From Burkholderiales bacterium (GTDB lineage: Bacteria; Pseudomonadota; Gammaproteobacteria; Burkholderiales; Nitrosomonadaceae): a stretch of DNA of 64,000 bases. A program made the translations under genes and the position numbers. Below the pieces are notes generated by a model that saw only the letters and a program-made list of their open reading frames with translations, had not been told where the DNA came from and did no database searches. Below, in pieces: positions 9,513 through 17,656 of the stretch (position 1 is its first letter; each line of letters begins with the position of its first letter). The stretch is taken from NCBI GenBank assembly GCA_024235795.1, contig JACKLR010000001.1, forward strand, positions 1 through 64,000. The letters are read 5' to 3'.

Positions 9513-10586
9513 ATGCAGAGAGTATGTTTAGCCCTTTTAACATTGATTGTTCTGGTATTTTTTTCTGCAAATGCTTACGCAGAATTATCCTATATTGATC
9601 CTGGAACAAACCAAAGTGTACTCGACCAGGTTGTTTCTAAATTCCAGGGCAAAGTTAAATCCTGGCAAAGTGTCATTCAAGGTGCTGCTGAACGTTTGTT
9701 CTGGACACTGGTTTTGATTTCCATGGTATGGACTTTCGGCATGATGCTATTGCGTAGAGCCGATATTGGCGAGTTTTTTGCTGAATTCACACGGTTCATT
9801 ATTTTTACCGGCTTCTTCTTTTGGTTACTGACTAATGCAGTATCCGGGCAAAACATTGCAGGAACAATTATTGATTCTATGCAGCAATTGGGAGGAACGG
9901 CAGCCGGACTACCTGGCGGTGCTAATCATGCCAGTATTGTTGATACAGGCATTCTGATCTGGCATCAAGCGATGAATAATATGAACATTCTTGATCCGAT
10001 AGATAGTCTGGTTGGTCTTGTTTTATCGCTGGGCATTCTGATTATTCTGGCTGTGATTGCGGTCAATATGCTGCTTTTGCTGATCGCATCCTGGGTTTTG
10101 TTGTATGCCGGAATCTTTCTGTTAGGCTTTGGCGGTGCCAGATGGACGACGGATATTGCCATCAACTACTTTAAAACGGTTCTCGGTGTAGGCATTCAAC
10201 TGTTTGTGATGCTTTTAATAATTGGTATCGGCAGTGACCTATTAACCAGCTTTTATTCCAAAATGGGTAAAAACGTACTGAATTATGAAGAACTCGCAGT
10301 CATGCTGGTTTTTACCATAGCCCTGTGGGTGCTGATTTCCAAGTTACCGCCATTAATTTCAGGAATCGTAACCGGTAGCAGTATCGGCTCCACTGCCGGA
10401 ATCGGCAGTTACAGCGCCGGTGGTTTGGTAGCGGCAGCAGGAACAACTGCGGCAATAACCGCTTATGGTCTATCTGCATTACGTAGAAACAGTCCTATCA
10501 AGGGAATAGAACCACTGATGAATGCAGTCAAAGCCGGACAGAATGCCGAAAATAGTAGCAATTACATTTCCAGAGGAGGCCGATAG
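9513..10586 (+). CDS. trbL: TrbL/VirB6-type polytopic channel protein
   Basis: A 357-residue inner-membrane protein. A signal-like leader (LALLTLIVLVFFSANAYA) is followed by several membrane segments between about residues 70 and 290, and by a Gly/Ser/Ala-rich tail typical of TrbL (GIVTGSSIGSTAGIGSYSAGG). The ATG at 9513 follows a GAGGG site; upstream in-frame codons overlap trbK. It directly abuts the next gene at 10587. Confidence 0.92.
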   Translation: MQRVCLALLTLIVLVFFSANAYAELSYIDPGTNQSVLDQVVSKFQGKVKSWQSVIQGAAERLFWTLVLISMVWTFGMMLLRRADIGEFFAEFTRFIIFTGFFFWLLTNAVSGQNIAGTIIDSMQQLGGTAAGLPGGANHASIVDTGILIWHQAMNNMNILDPIDSLVGLVLSLGILIILAVIAVNMLLLLIASWVLLYAGIFLLGFGGARWTTDIAINYFKTVLGVGIQLFVMLLIIGIGSDLLTSFYSKMGKNVLNYEELAVMLVFTIALWVLISKLPPLISGIVTGSSIGSTAGIGSYSAGGLVAAAGTTAAITAYGLSALRRNSPIKGIEPLMNAVKAGQNAENSSNYISRGGR

Positions 10587-10883
10587 ATGAAAAAGTGTCT
10601 TGCATTTTTAATGTTGATGTTTTTGTTTATCATGCCTGCCAAGGCTAAGGATTCCTGCAGCACCGTACTGTGCATGGCCGGAATGCTGCAAGGCTCCGGT
10701 GTGGTTTCCGGTTGTAAAGGTTTCGTTCAGGATTACTTCGCTATCATCAAGCTCAACAATCATGGCGGCATTAGCCTGAACAAGACTTTTAATGCACGCG
10801 GAAAGTTTCTGAATAAGTGTACGACAGCTGGAAACTGGCCGCACATGATCAACAATCAATATGGCAAACAACTGGGGTTCTAA
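10587..10883 (+). CDS. trbM: TrbM/KikA-like small exported conjugation protein
   Basis: A 98-residue protein with a signal peptide (LAFLMLMFLFIMPAKA). The mature part has four cysteines and the pattern CSTVLCMAGMLQGSG...CKGFVQDYFAI, which resembles the TrbM/KikA family of conjugation and killing-related proteins. It begins on the base after the trbL stop. The order trbL-trbM agrees with RP4, but the protein is shorter than RP4 TrbM and closer in size to KikA. Confidence 0.65.
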   Translation: MKKCLAFLMLMFLFIMPAKAKDSCSTVLCMAGMLQGSGVVSGCKGFVQDYFAIIKLNNHGGISLNKTFNARGKFLNKCTTAGNWPHMINNQYGKQLGF

Positions 10884-10884
10884 C

Positions 10885-11640
10885 ATGTTCTTGAAGAAAT
10901 CGGTTTTAATTGTTCTAATAACAGTGCTGTTGGCTGGCTGCGCCAGCATGACAGATTCACAAAGAAGGACTGCACAAGGCACGGCGGCGGGTACCGGTAT
11001 CGGGGCAGCCGCTGGCGCCATAATCGGTGCGATTGCCGGTGATCCTGCACTGGGTGCGGGCATAGGCGCAGGCGTTGGAGCATTGGGCGGTTATGTCTGG
11101 TCATCGCATATGGAAAAACAGCGCCAGCAAATGGAACAGGTGACTGAAGGAACCGGTATTGAAGTCACCCAAACACCCGGCAATGAACTTAAGATGAACG
11201 TACCGGGAGACTTTTCTTTTGACACGGGTCGAGCCGACATCAAACCCGAAATGCGTCCCGTCTTAAACAGTCTGGTTGCAGGAATGATGAGTAATCCTGC
11301 AGCGCAGGCCAGAATCATCGGCCATACAGACAGTACCGGTACCGATGCGATCAATAATCCGCTGTCGGTCAACCGGGCAGCCAGTACCCGTAATTACCTG
11401 GTAAGTCAGGGTATTGCTGTGAATCGCATCCATATTGATGGCCGGGGTTCGCATGAACCGATTGCATCCAATGACACGGTGGCTGGTCGCGCACAAAACC
11501 GGCGTGTGGAAATCTACATGTTTGAGCTGGCGCAGGCACCCCAGCAACAAATGCCGCAACAGCAATATCCACAACAGCAAACTGCGCCACAGTATCCGCA
11601 ACAACAGTATCCACAGTACCCAAGGCAAGAATACCAGTAA
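10885..11640 (+). CDS. OmpA-family lipoprotein with glycine-zipper and Gln/Pro-rich tail
   Basis: A 251-residue lipoprotein. The lipobox LLAGC is followed by a glycine-zipper (GTGIGAAAGAIIGAIAGDP...GAGIGAGVGALGGYVW), then an OmpA-C peptidoglycan-binding domain. Within it are FDTGRADIKPEM, IIGHTDSTG, LSVNRAASTRNYL and RIHIDGRGSHEPIASN...RAQNRRVEI. The C-terminus is a Gln/Pro/Tyr-rich repeat tail. It probably ties the mating apparatus or outer membrane to the wall; RP4 has no such gene between trbM and trbN. After the TAA at 11638-11640 the same frame runs 12 more tail-like codons to a second TAA, suggesting a recent shortening. Confidence 0.88.
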   Translation: MFLKKSVLIVLITVLLAGCASMTDSQRRTAQGTAAGTGIGAAAGAIIGAIAGDPALGAGIGAGVGALGGYVWSSHMEKQRQQMEQVTEGTGIEVTQTPGNELKMNVPGDFSFDTGRADIKPEMRPVLNSLVAGMMSNPAAQARIIGHTDSTGTDAINNPLSVNRAASTRNYLVSQGIAVNRIHIDGRGSHEPIASNDTVAGRAQNRRVEIYMFELAQAPQQQMPQQQYPQQQTAPQYPQQQYPQYPRQEYQ

Positions 11641-11712
11641 CTACCAGTTAATTATCCGCCACAATCGGGGTATTATTAACCAACAGATCGTTTGGAACGA
11701 AAGGATAAATAT

Positions 11713-11943
11713 ATGGAAAAACTTGATCGCATCACCCAGCAACCCGGCATCATGGGTGGTAAGGCATGTATCCGGGGATTGCGTGTTACAGTCGGCATGA
11801 TCGTTGGACAAATTGGCGCAGGCCGCAGCGTCGATGAAATTCTTTCCGATTACCCTTACCTTGAACGTGAAGACATTATGCAGGCGCTGCGGTATGCAGC
11901 ATGGCGTTCGGAGGAACGTGAAGTCATACTGGCTTCGCAATGA
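11713..11943 (+). CDS. DUF433 protein (antitoxin-like), copy 1
   Basis: A 76-residue protein of the DUF433 family, commonly coded next to DUF5615 PIN-like proteins as a presumed toxin-antitoxin pair. The core GKACIRGLRVTVGMIVGQIGAGRSVDEILSDYPYLEREDIMQALRYA is complete. A winged or HTH-like DNA-binding role is assumed from the family. Its last codons overlap the DUF5615 start (ATGA at 11940-11943). It differs from the copy at 17206 at only a handful of residues. It sits inside the trb operon, between the OmpA-like gene and trbN. Confidence 0.9.
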   Translation: MEKLDRITQQPGIMGGKACIRGLRVTVGMIVGQIGAGRSVDEILSDYPYLEREDIMQALRYAAWRSEEREVILASQ

Positions 11944-12334
11944 AGCTGCTCATCGACATGAATTTGCTTCTACGTTGAGGCGCTGGGTTGATGTGCTGGC
12001 TAACGCTGGCATTGAAGCAGCACACTGGGCTTCAATTGGCGCATACAATGCATCAGACAGTGAAATCATGGCCTACGCCAAAACGAATGATTATATCGTT
12101 TTGACTCACGATCTGGATTTCAGCGCCATCCTGGCTGCCACGCATGGCGAAAAGCCCAGTGTCGTACAAATTCGTGCTGATAATGTCAGCCCTGACGTGA
12201 TCGGCAAACAAGTAATCGGTGCGTTACAGCAAATGTCATCGGATTTGGCTGATGGCGCACTGCTAACCATTGACACCAACCGTACCAGAGTACGGCTGCT
12301 CCCGCTTCGAACCAAACCGCTGGAAGATAAATGA
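11940..12334 (+). pseudogene. DUF5615 PIN-like (toxin-side) gene, copy 1, frameshifted near its start
   Basis: The ATG overlaps the DUF433 stop and begins MKLLIDMNL, the expected DUF5615 start with its acidic residue. The frame then meets TGA at 11976. The body (RWVDVLANAGIEAAHWASIGAYNASDSEIMAYAK...VLTHDLDFSAIL) continues in another frame to 12334. Against copy 2, eight extra bases lie between ATGAATTTG and CGCTGG, which explains the shift. A TTG at 11975 could restart the body frame but would lose the N-terminal Asp. Unless a programmed shift occurs, this protein is probably inactive. Confidence 0.82.
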
Positions 12335-12374
12335 CGCCACAGACAATTATTCCCAGCAATACACATATCGGCTT

Positions 12375-12812
12375 ATGATGGATTTGCCGCCAGATATGCA
12401 GGAACGCGTCGTTTGTTCCATCATCGCTGCGGTCAAGTATGAAGTTCCGGCCAACATTCTGTTGGCCATTGCAGAAAAGGAAGGTGGCAAACCTGGCCAG
12501 TGGGTACGTAACAGTAATGGCACGCATGATGTCGGCAGTATGCAATTCAATACTGCGTACCTTGAAGATTTATCCAAATACGGTATCACCGCCGATCATG
12601 TTGCAAACACCGGTTGTTATGCCTACGACCTTGCCGCCTGGCGAATTCGCCAGCATATCCAAAATGACAAAGGCGATATCTGGACAAAAGCGGCGAATTA
12701 TCATTCAAAAACACCAGCGCATAATGCGCGGTATCGCGCGGATTTGATCGTTAAAGCCGTTAAATGGGCGGATTGGTTGGAAAAAACTGTTTCAATAGTT
12801 GAAATCAAATGA
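12375..12812 (+). CDS. trbN: TrbN/VirB1-like lytic transglycosylase, apparently without signal peptide
   Basis: A 145-residue SLT-type wall-cleaving enzyme expected to open peptidoglycan for the conjugation channel. The region LLAIAEKEGGKPGQW holds the probable catalytic Glu. NGTHDVGSMQFN, GCYAYDLAAWRIRQHI and AANYHSKTPAHNARYR match TrbN-type enzymes. The first plausible start is ATG 12375 (or 12378). No export signal is visible upstream, and the region directly upstream belongs to the DUF5615 gene. The true N-terminus may have been lost when that module arrived, or export may occur differently. Confidence 0.85.
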   Translation: MMDLPPDMQERVVCSIIAAVKYEVPANILLAIAEKEGGKPGQWVRNSNGTHDVGSMQFNTAYLEDLSKYGITADHVANTGCYAYDLAAWRIRQHIQNDKGDIWTKAANYHSKTPAHNARYRADLIVKAVKWADWLEKTVSIVEIK

Positions 12813-13137
12813 AAAAAATATCTTCTAGTTTGAGCTAGATTAAACAGCTTGTTTTTTGCCAATCCTTTAAAATCACCATTGTTTTACTGTGAAGATAAAG
12901 AATGGAAAATGGAAAGACTACTTATGAGTGCTTGTTTGTATGGCTCTTAAAAACTGATTGGTGGAAAATAAGATTCGTAAAAAATATTTTTAAGTTAATT
13001 CTATCCGTTCAGTTTTTGTTCAGATGTCGTGTATGAAAATTAGACCATAAAATACAAAATCTAATAGATTATATTTTATGGTACTCCTACATACAACAAA
13101 AAAAATCGTAACATCATGAAAGCAAAGGACCTCAGCT
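12813..13137. other. Gene-free AT-rich spacer
   Basis: No coding frame of note. A weak hairpin (TCTAG...CTAGA, near 12824-12839) follows trbN and could help end transcription. The rest is AT-rich and presumably holds the promoter of the gene at 13138, but no convincing box pair was chosen. An AAAGGA site lies just before that gene's start. Confidence 0.5.
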
Positions 13138-14001
13138 ATGACTAAAATGTTCCTGTCAAATTTATTTGGTTTTACACTCAAACCTTCCCTGATTGACCTA
13201 CCTAATCAGAGTATGAAAGGAGGATTAACTGACTTTAAGAATCCACTGCTTCACAGTAACTTGCTTGAAATATCCACAAAACCCTCTCTTAACGATTTGT
13301 CTAATTTCACATTTAAATCAGAATTTCACAATATTACTGAGGTTATTCATTCACAGGATTTGTTAAATTTTTCAACAGAACCTTTAACCAATGTACTCAA
13401 CATTGAATTCAAGCCAGAAATAGAGGAATTTGCAAAAGTATCTCCTTCTTACGAATGGCCCGGTTTTGACCCTAAATATTTTTTAGTGGATTCTACTGAT
13501 GGTTTTAATCGTGAAAGTTTCGATAGGATTTCAACAAATCAAGAAATAGAAAGTTCATTTTTTCATGAACGTGTTTTTGATCCTATATCAAATCGTTTTG
13601 ACTCTGTGTACAAATCGATTCAGGAAGTAACTTCAGAAGATGTAAAAGATTTTTTTTCAAACTTTGCTAAAGAATTTATTAATGAAATTATTGAGAGTTT
13701 TCCAGATATTTATTCTGATATTAAAGAAGAGTTAGGGAAATTAGGGGAAGATAGAAATATCAACGACATCTTCTATAACACGCCAGCTTCGGAATATTTT
13801 AATGGGGGCATAGGGTTTGACACTGTTGTATATTCAGGGTCACATGATGATTATCATATTAAAAAAACCTTTGCTGGGTATAAAGTATATGGTGAAAATA
13901 ATAATGAAATTGATACGCTATCAGGCATAGAGAATTTAGAATTCTCAGATGTCGATATCAGGTTGGAAACGCTAGGCGTGCTGGGTCTGGAGCATATCTA
14001 A
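13138..14001 (+). CDS. Unrecognised protein with an RTX/type I secretion-like C-terminal tail
   Basis: A 287-residue protein of low complexity, AT-rich in base use. The first half repeats loosely related phrases (KPSLIDLPNQS, KPSLNDLSNFT, TEPLTNVLN) with no known domain. The last 65 residues (GGIGFDTVVYSGSHDDY, YGENNNEIDTLSGIENLEF) match the segment that follows the calcium repeats in RTX/haemolysin-type proteins, including the DTL-GIE-L-F pattern before the secretion signal. There is no N-terminal signal peptide, as expected for type I export. The nonapeptide calcium repeats themselves are nearly absent. No type I exporter is seen nearby. Confidence 0.6.
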   Translation: MTKMFLSNLFGFTLKPSLIDLPNQSMKGGLTDFKNPLLHSNLLEISTKPSLNDLSNFTFKSEFHNITEVIHSQDLLNFSTEPLTNVLNIEFKPEIEEFAKVSPSYEWPGFDPKYFLVDSTDGFNRESFDRISTNQEIESSFFHERVFDPISNRFDSVYKSIQEVTSEDVKDFFSNFAKEFINEIIESFPDIYSDIKEELGKLGEDRNINDIFYNTPASEYFNGGIGFDTVVYSGSHDDYHIKKTFAGYKVYGENNNEIDTLSGIENLEFSDVDIRLETLGVLGLEHI

Positions 14002-14083
14002 ACTGTAATAGCTAACTCGTAAGTTCTGTATTCATGTGGTAATTCTGGATTGGCACAACAATAATACTAAACATAATTCAGTC

Positions 14084-15460
14084 ATGATAAAAAACTTTTG
14101 GTCATTGGTGGGCGGCCCATTGTTTGCTGTAGCAATTGCTATTGGCATGCACCTTTCTGGTTGGGATACAAAAGCTTGCTGGACTGCTGCGGTGGTGATG
14201 CTGTGCGTAGTTTGGTGGATTTTTGAGCCGATTCCGATCCCAGCCACATCGATAATTCCTTTAGTTGTTTTTCCGCTCGTCGGCGTGCTGCCGAAAGAGG
14301 AGGTAGCGAAGGCTTATGGCAATGATCTAATTCTACTGATGTTAGGTGGATTCATGATTTTGGTGGCGATGGTGCATTCTGGGGCGCACCACCGTCTGGC
14401 GCTGGAACTAGTTCGGCTGATAGGCGGTACCAGCAGCCGGCGCATTGTATTCGGGTTTATGTGCGCGTGTGCATTGCTGAGCATGTGGATCTCCAACTCT
14501 GCAACGGCTTTGATGATGCTGCCGCTGGCAATAGCAGTCATCGATCAGAGTCCAGACAAGAAACTGGCCATTCCGCTACTGCTTGCGATTGCTTACGGCT
14601 GCAATATTGGCGGCATAGGTACGCCGATCGGTACGCCGCCCAATCTGGTGTTTATGAAAGAGTATCAGGATTTTACCGGCAATGCGGTGAGTTTTACGCA
14701 ATGGATGGGCTGGGGGCTACCTGTTTTGGTGATAATGATACCGATTGCTTGCCTGTGGCTCACGCGTAATTTAAATTATGTCGGTGAATTGGCAATGCCG
14801 CAGGTCGGTGCATGGCGTCCCGAAGAAAAGCGTGTATTGGTTATTTTTGGATTGACTGTGCTTGCTTGGGTAACGCGTATCGAACCATTTGGCGGCTGGA
14901 GTTTATGGTTTGATCTGCCAGGTGCAACTGACGCAACTGTAGCGTTAACCGCAGTTGTTTGTATGTTTCTAGTTTCCAACGGCCGTGGCGGGAAACTGCT
15001 CGACTGGGATACCGCAGTTAAAATACCATGGGGTATACTCATCCTGTTCGCGGCGGGTATTACCATTGCACAGGCGTTCGTGGAATCAGGGTTATCTCGT
15101 TTCGTTGCGGATACGTTAGCGGTGCTGGCCGATATGCACCCGCTGATGATCATCGCAGCAATTGCGCTGACAGTAACTTTTCTGACTGAAGCTACTAGTA
15201 ATACCGCAACCGCCATTCTTTTGATGCCAATACTCGCTGCAGCCGGTATTGCTGCAGATGTCGATCCGGCTCTGTTGATGGTGCCCGCAGCCATGAGTGC
15301 GAGCTGCGCATTCATGCTACCCGTGGCAACACCGCCGAATGCCATTGTGTTTGGGACAACCCATATTCCGATAGCCACAATGGCGCGGGAAGGACTTGTG
15401 TTGAACTTTATTGGCGCGTTGGTAATTACTTTTGTATGTTATTTCAGAATAGCTGGTTAA
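14084..15460 (+). CDS. DASS-family sodium/anion (dicarboxylate-type) symporter
   Basis: A 458-residue polytopic membrane protein, about 11-13 segments. Family signatures include the helix-hairpin motif with SNSATALMMLPLAIAV (first SNT-like motif), GGIGTPIGTPPNLVF, and the second half-repeat TEATSNTATAILLMPIL with MLPVATPPNAIVFGT. These are the two Na+/substrate clamshell motifs of the SLC13/CitT group. The substrate is probably a di- or tricarboxylate or sulfate; sequence alone does not decide. The ATG at 14084 is preferred to an in-frame start at 14036. The gene appears to be cargo. Confidence 0.88.
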   Translation: MIKNFWSLVGGPLFAVAIAIGMHLSGWDTKACWTAAVVMLCVVWWIFEPIPIPATSIIPLVVFPLVGVLPKEEVAKAYGNDLILLMLGGFMILVAMVHSGAHHRLALELVRLIGGTSSRRIVFGFMCACALLSMWISNSATALMMLPLAIAVIDQSPDKKLAIPLLLAIAYGCNIGGIGTPIGTPPNLVFMKEYQDFTGNAVSFTQWMGWGLPVLVIMIPIACLWLTRNLNYVGELAMPQVGAWRPEEKRVLVIFGLTVLAWVTRIEPFGGWSLWFDLPGATDATVALTAVVCMFLVSNGRGGKLLDWDTAVKIPWGILILFAAGITIAQAFVESGLSRFVADTLAVLADMHPLMIIAAIALTVTFLTEATSNTATAILLMPILAAAGIAADVDPALLMVPAAMSASCAFMLPVATPPNAIVFGTTHIPIATMAREGLVLNFIGALVITFVCYFRIAG

Positions 15461-15849
15461 ATATTCGATGTTATGGGCCTGTGGTGAGTTTGAACTATAA
15501 ATTGTATTTTCCAGGGAAAAATCTTCCATCTCTTTTATTTATTATATGAACATATCAGTCCAGGGTGTATTGGGAAATTAAAGTTTGTCATGAAAGAATG
15601 AAAATGTAGATTACTTGCAACCGCTGTTAAGAGAAGAGAAGTGAAGGGAAGATAAATGATACGCTCAATGTCAACACATAGATAAAATTTTGTTGTCAAC
15701 AAATAGAATTATCCGGATTTATAGCAAATAAATTAGAGCGTTATTTCTTTCTGGAAGATTCATGAAATAATAAGACGTTAGCCACAAATAATCTTGGTTT
15801 CAAACAAAAAGAAATTAATTGTGCCAACTCCTTTAATGGTTAAATTCAA
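15461..15849. other. Gene-free AT-rich spacer
   Basis: No supported gene. A loose direct repeat (GTCAACACATAGATAAAATT and GTCAACAAATAGAATT, near 15669-15710) is the only structure noticed. It may be part of the upstream region of the M48 lipoprotein gene. No terminator with a T-run was found after the transporter gene. Confidence 0.4.
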
Positions 15850-16920
15850 ATGAAAATTTTATTTCTTGCGATTGTAATTCTTTTATCATCATGTGCATCA
15901 AAGAGTCAGATAGGTTCTGAGCCACAGATTGTTTCAGAGGCTCAAATAAATACTTGGGCACATGAAATTAACAAGTGGATGGAAAACTCGAAAAGAGTAT
16001 CTAATATAGCATCTAAAATTTTAATAGAAGGAAAGGAATATTGTGACAAACTAGATCATATAGGCCCATATTTTGGAATAGATTTTTGGTCGAAAGACAC
16101 TTTCAAAAAGAAGTGGCATACAGCTGCATTGTCAAGTTTTGGTCTGAATAATGAAGTGCAGATACATCATGTACATCCATTATCACCAGCGTATGATGCA
16201 GGTCTTCAAGTTGGTGACAAAGTCGTTAAAATTAATGATTTGAAGATAAAGGATCAGTCAGATTACATGTCGGCTTTGAAAAAAAATGAAGCGAAAACCT
16301 TCATGTTTACCATACGTAGAAAAGGCGAACATCTCGATGTAGTTATTGAACCGCTGCTGGTGTGCGACAGTAAAGTTTTTTTGGTCTACGATGACGATAA
16401 TTCAACAATATTCTATTCAGATGGCGAATATATTCTAATAGCTAATAGCTTAATGCCTTTCTTCTCCTCGGATGAAGAGATAGCTTTGGTTATAAGTCAT
16501 GAGTTAGCGCATCTTGCAAGAAATCATCATACCAGAAATTCCGCTCGGGGGTGGATGGGAGCACTGTTAGGTTTTGTATTTCAAGGTATCATTGAAGCTC
16601 TAATAGGTGGAGAGCTAGAAACATTTGATGACAATGCGCCATCATTGGAAGACCATGGTGAATATTTACTTTCTAAAGTTTCTGTCGAACAAGAACAACA
16701 AGCTGATTATGATGGATTGCACTTGATGTCTATGGCTGGATACGAAATAGATAATCTGTCATCTACAGCATGGAACAAGCTAGAAAGGATAATTACTATC
16801 CGCCACTCTGAATTTTTTCATTATAAACATCCCAAAGTAGAAGATCGTATTTCCAGGTTCGAAACTGTAAAACAAGAAATAAAAGAAAAAAAACAGAATG
16901 GCTATTCGTTGATACCATGA
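15850..16920 (+). CDS. PDZ-domain M48-family lipoprotein metalloprotease
   Basis: A 356-residue lipoprotein: signal and lipobox LLSSC at residues 10-14. A PDZ-like domain follows near residues 95-165 (PLSPAYDAGLQVGDKVVKINDLKI). The M48 zinc protease domain has HELAH (VISHELAHLARNHH) and the third-ligand region EQEQQADYDGLHLMSMAGYE. A hydrophobic or amphipathic insertion (WMGALLGFVFQGIIEALIGG) lies between them. It is probably a periplasmic quality-control protease, similar in parts to BepA/LoiP-type enzymes but with an added PDZ. It is AT-rich, unlike the transfer genes, which fits cargo. Confidence 0.85.
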   Translation: MKILFLAIVILLSSCASKSQIGSEPQIVSEAQINTWAHEINKWMENSKRVSNIASKILIEGKEYCDKLDHIGPYFGIDFWSKDTFKKKWHTAALSSFGLNNEVQIHHVHPLSPAYDAGLQVGDKVVKINDLKIKDQSDYMSALKKNEAKTFMFTIRRKGEHLDVVIEPLLVCDSKVFLVYDDDNSTIFYSDGEYILIANSLMPFFSSDEEIALVISHELAHLARNHHTRNSARGWMGALLGFVFQGIIEALIGGELETFDDNAPSLEDHGEYLLSKVSVEQEQQADYDGLHLMSMAGYEIDNLSSTAWNKLERIITIRHSEFFHYKHPKVEDRISRFETVKQEIKEKKQNGYSLIP

Positions 16921-16934
16921 CTGCATACAATTAT

Positions 16935-17078
16935 TCAGTGGCTGGTCATACACGTAACCGGTTTGTGGAAATCTACATGTTCGAGCTGGCGCAGGCACCG
17001 CGATCACAGTATCCGCAACAACCGTTACAACAATCCGATGCAACAACCGCAATACTTATACCTGGAATTCAACAATAA
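16935..17078 (+). pseudogene. Detached 3' fragment of the OmpA-like lipoprotein gene
   Basis: This stretch repeats the end of the gene at 10885-11640: VAGHTRNRFVEIYMFELAQAP here versus VAGRAQNRRVEIYMFELAQAP there. A Gln/Pro-rich tail follows and stops at a TAA. No start or upstream domain is present, so it is a remnant. It is the first part of a duplicated block that continues with DUF433 (17206) and DUF5615 (17433). Confidence 0.85.
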
Positions 17079-17205
17079 ATACGGTTTGTTTTCTGGGTTT
17101 TAATATGTGTTTGAACTGACGTCATGTAATTGATTTAATGAGCAGATGTAAAATTGTTGTGTATAAACAGCAATTAACCAGTCAGCCATTGAAAAGAATA
17201 AACAT

Positions 17206-17436
17206 ATGGAACAACTTGATCGCATCACCCAGCAATCCGGCATGATGGGCGGCAAGGCATGTATACGGGGAATGAGTGTTACAGTCGGTATGATCGTGGG
17301 GCAAATTGGCGCAGGCCGTAGCGTCGATGAAATTCTTGCCGACTATCCTTACCTTGAACGTGAAGATATTATGCAGGCGCTGCGATATGCCGCATGGCGT
17401 TCGGAGGAACGTGAAGTTATACTGGCTCCCCAATGA
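17206..17436 (+). CDS. DUF433 protein (antitoxin-like), copy 2
   Basis: A 76-residue near-copy of the protein at 11713, with changes such as GIMGG to GMMGG and GLRV to GMSV. The whole frame is open and the family core GAGRSVDEILADYPYLEREDIMQALRYAAWR is intact. It overlaps the start of a broken DUF5615 gene (ATGA at 17433-17436). Retention of an intact frame beside a ruined partner suggests it is kept, either as an antitoxin against related toxins or by chance of recent decay. Confidence 0.88.
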   Translation: MEQLDRITQQSGMMGGKACIRGMSVTVGMIVGQIGAGRSVDEILADYPYLEREDIMQALRYAAWRSEEREVILAPQ

Positions 17437-17656
17437 AGCTGCTCATCGACATGAATTTGTCGCCACGCTGGATTGATGTGCTGGTTAACGCTGGCATTGA
17501 AGCAGCGCACTAGGTTTCAATTGGCGCATATAATGCATCAAACAGTGAAATGCTGGCATACTCCAGAACGATTGATTGATCGTTTTGACTCACGATCTCG
17601 ATTTCAGCGCTATCTTGGATGTTTCACATGGCGAGAAACCCAGTCTACGATAACCT
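17433..17656 (+). pseudogene. DUF5615 PIN-like (toxin-side) gene, copy 2, with stop and frameshift
   Basis: It starts MKLLIDMNLSPRWIDVLVNAGIEAAH, the undamaged N-terminus, then has TAG at 17511-17513 where copy 1 has TGG (Trp). A later one-base loss near 17570 shifts the frame again, and the similarity ends near 17656, well short of the full length. It runs into the end of the convergent acyl-synthase gene (17645). The lesions differ from those in copy 1. Confidence 0.85.

Noticed and set aside
11804..12334. A 176-codon frame that seems to give an intact DUF5615 protein
   Set aside because: Its first 55 codons read DUF433 DNA out of frame. The real DUF5615 start (ATG 11940) is in another frame, so the gene is treated as frameshifted.
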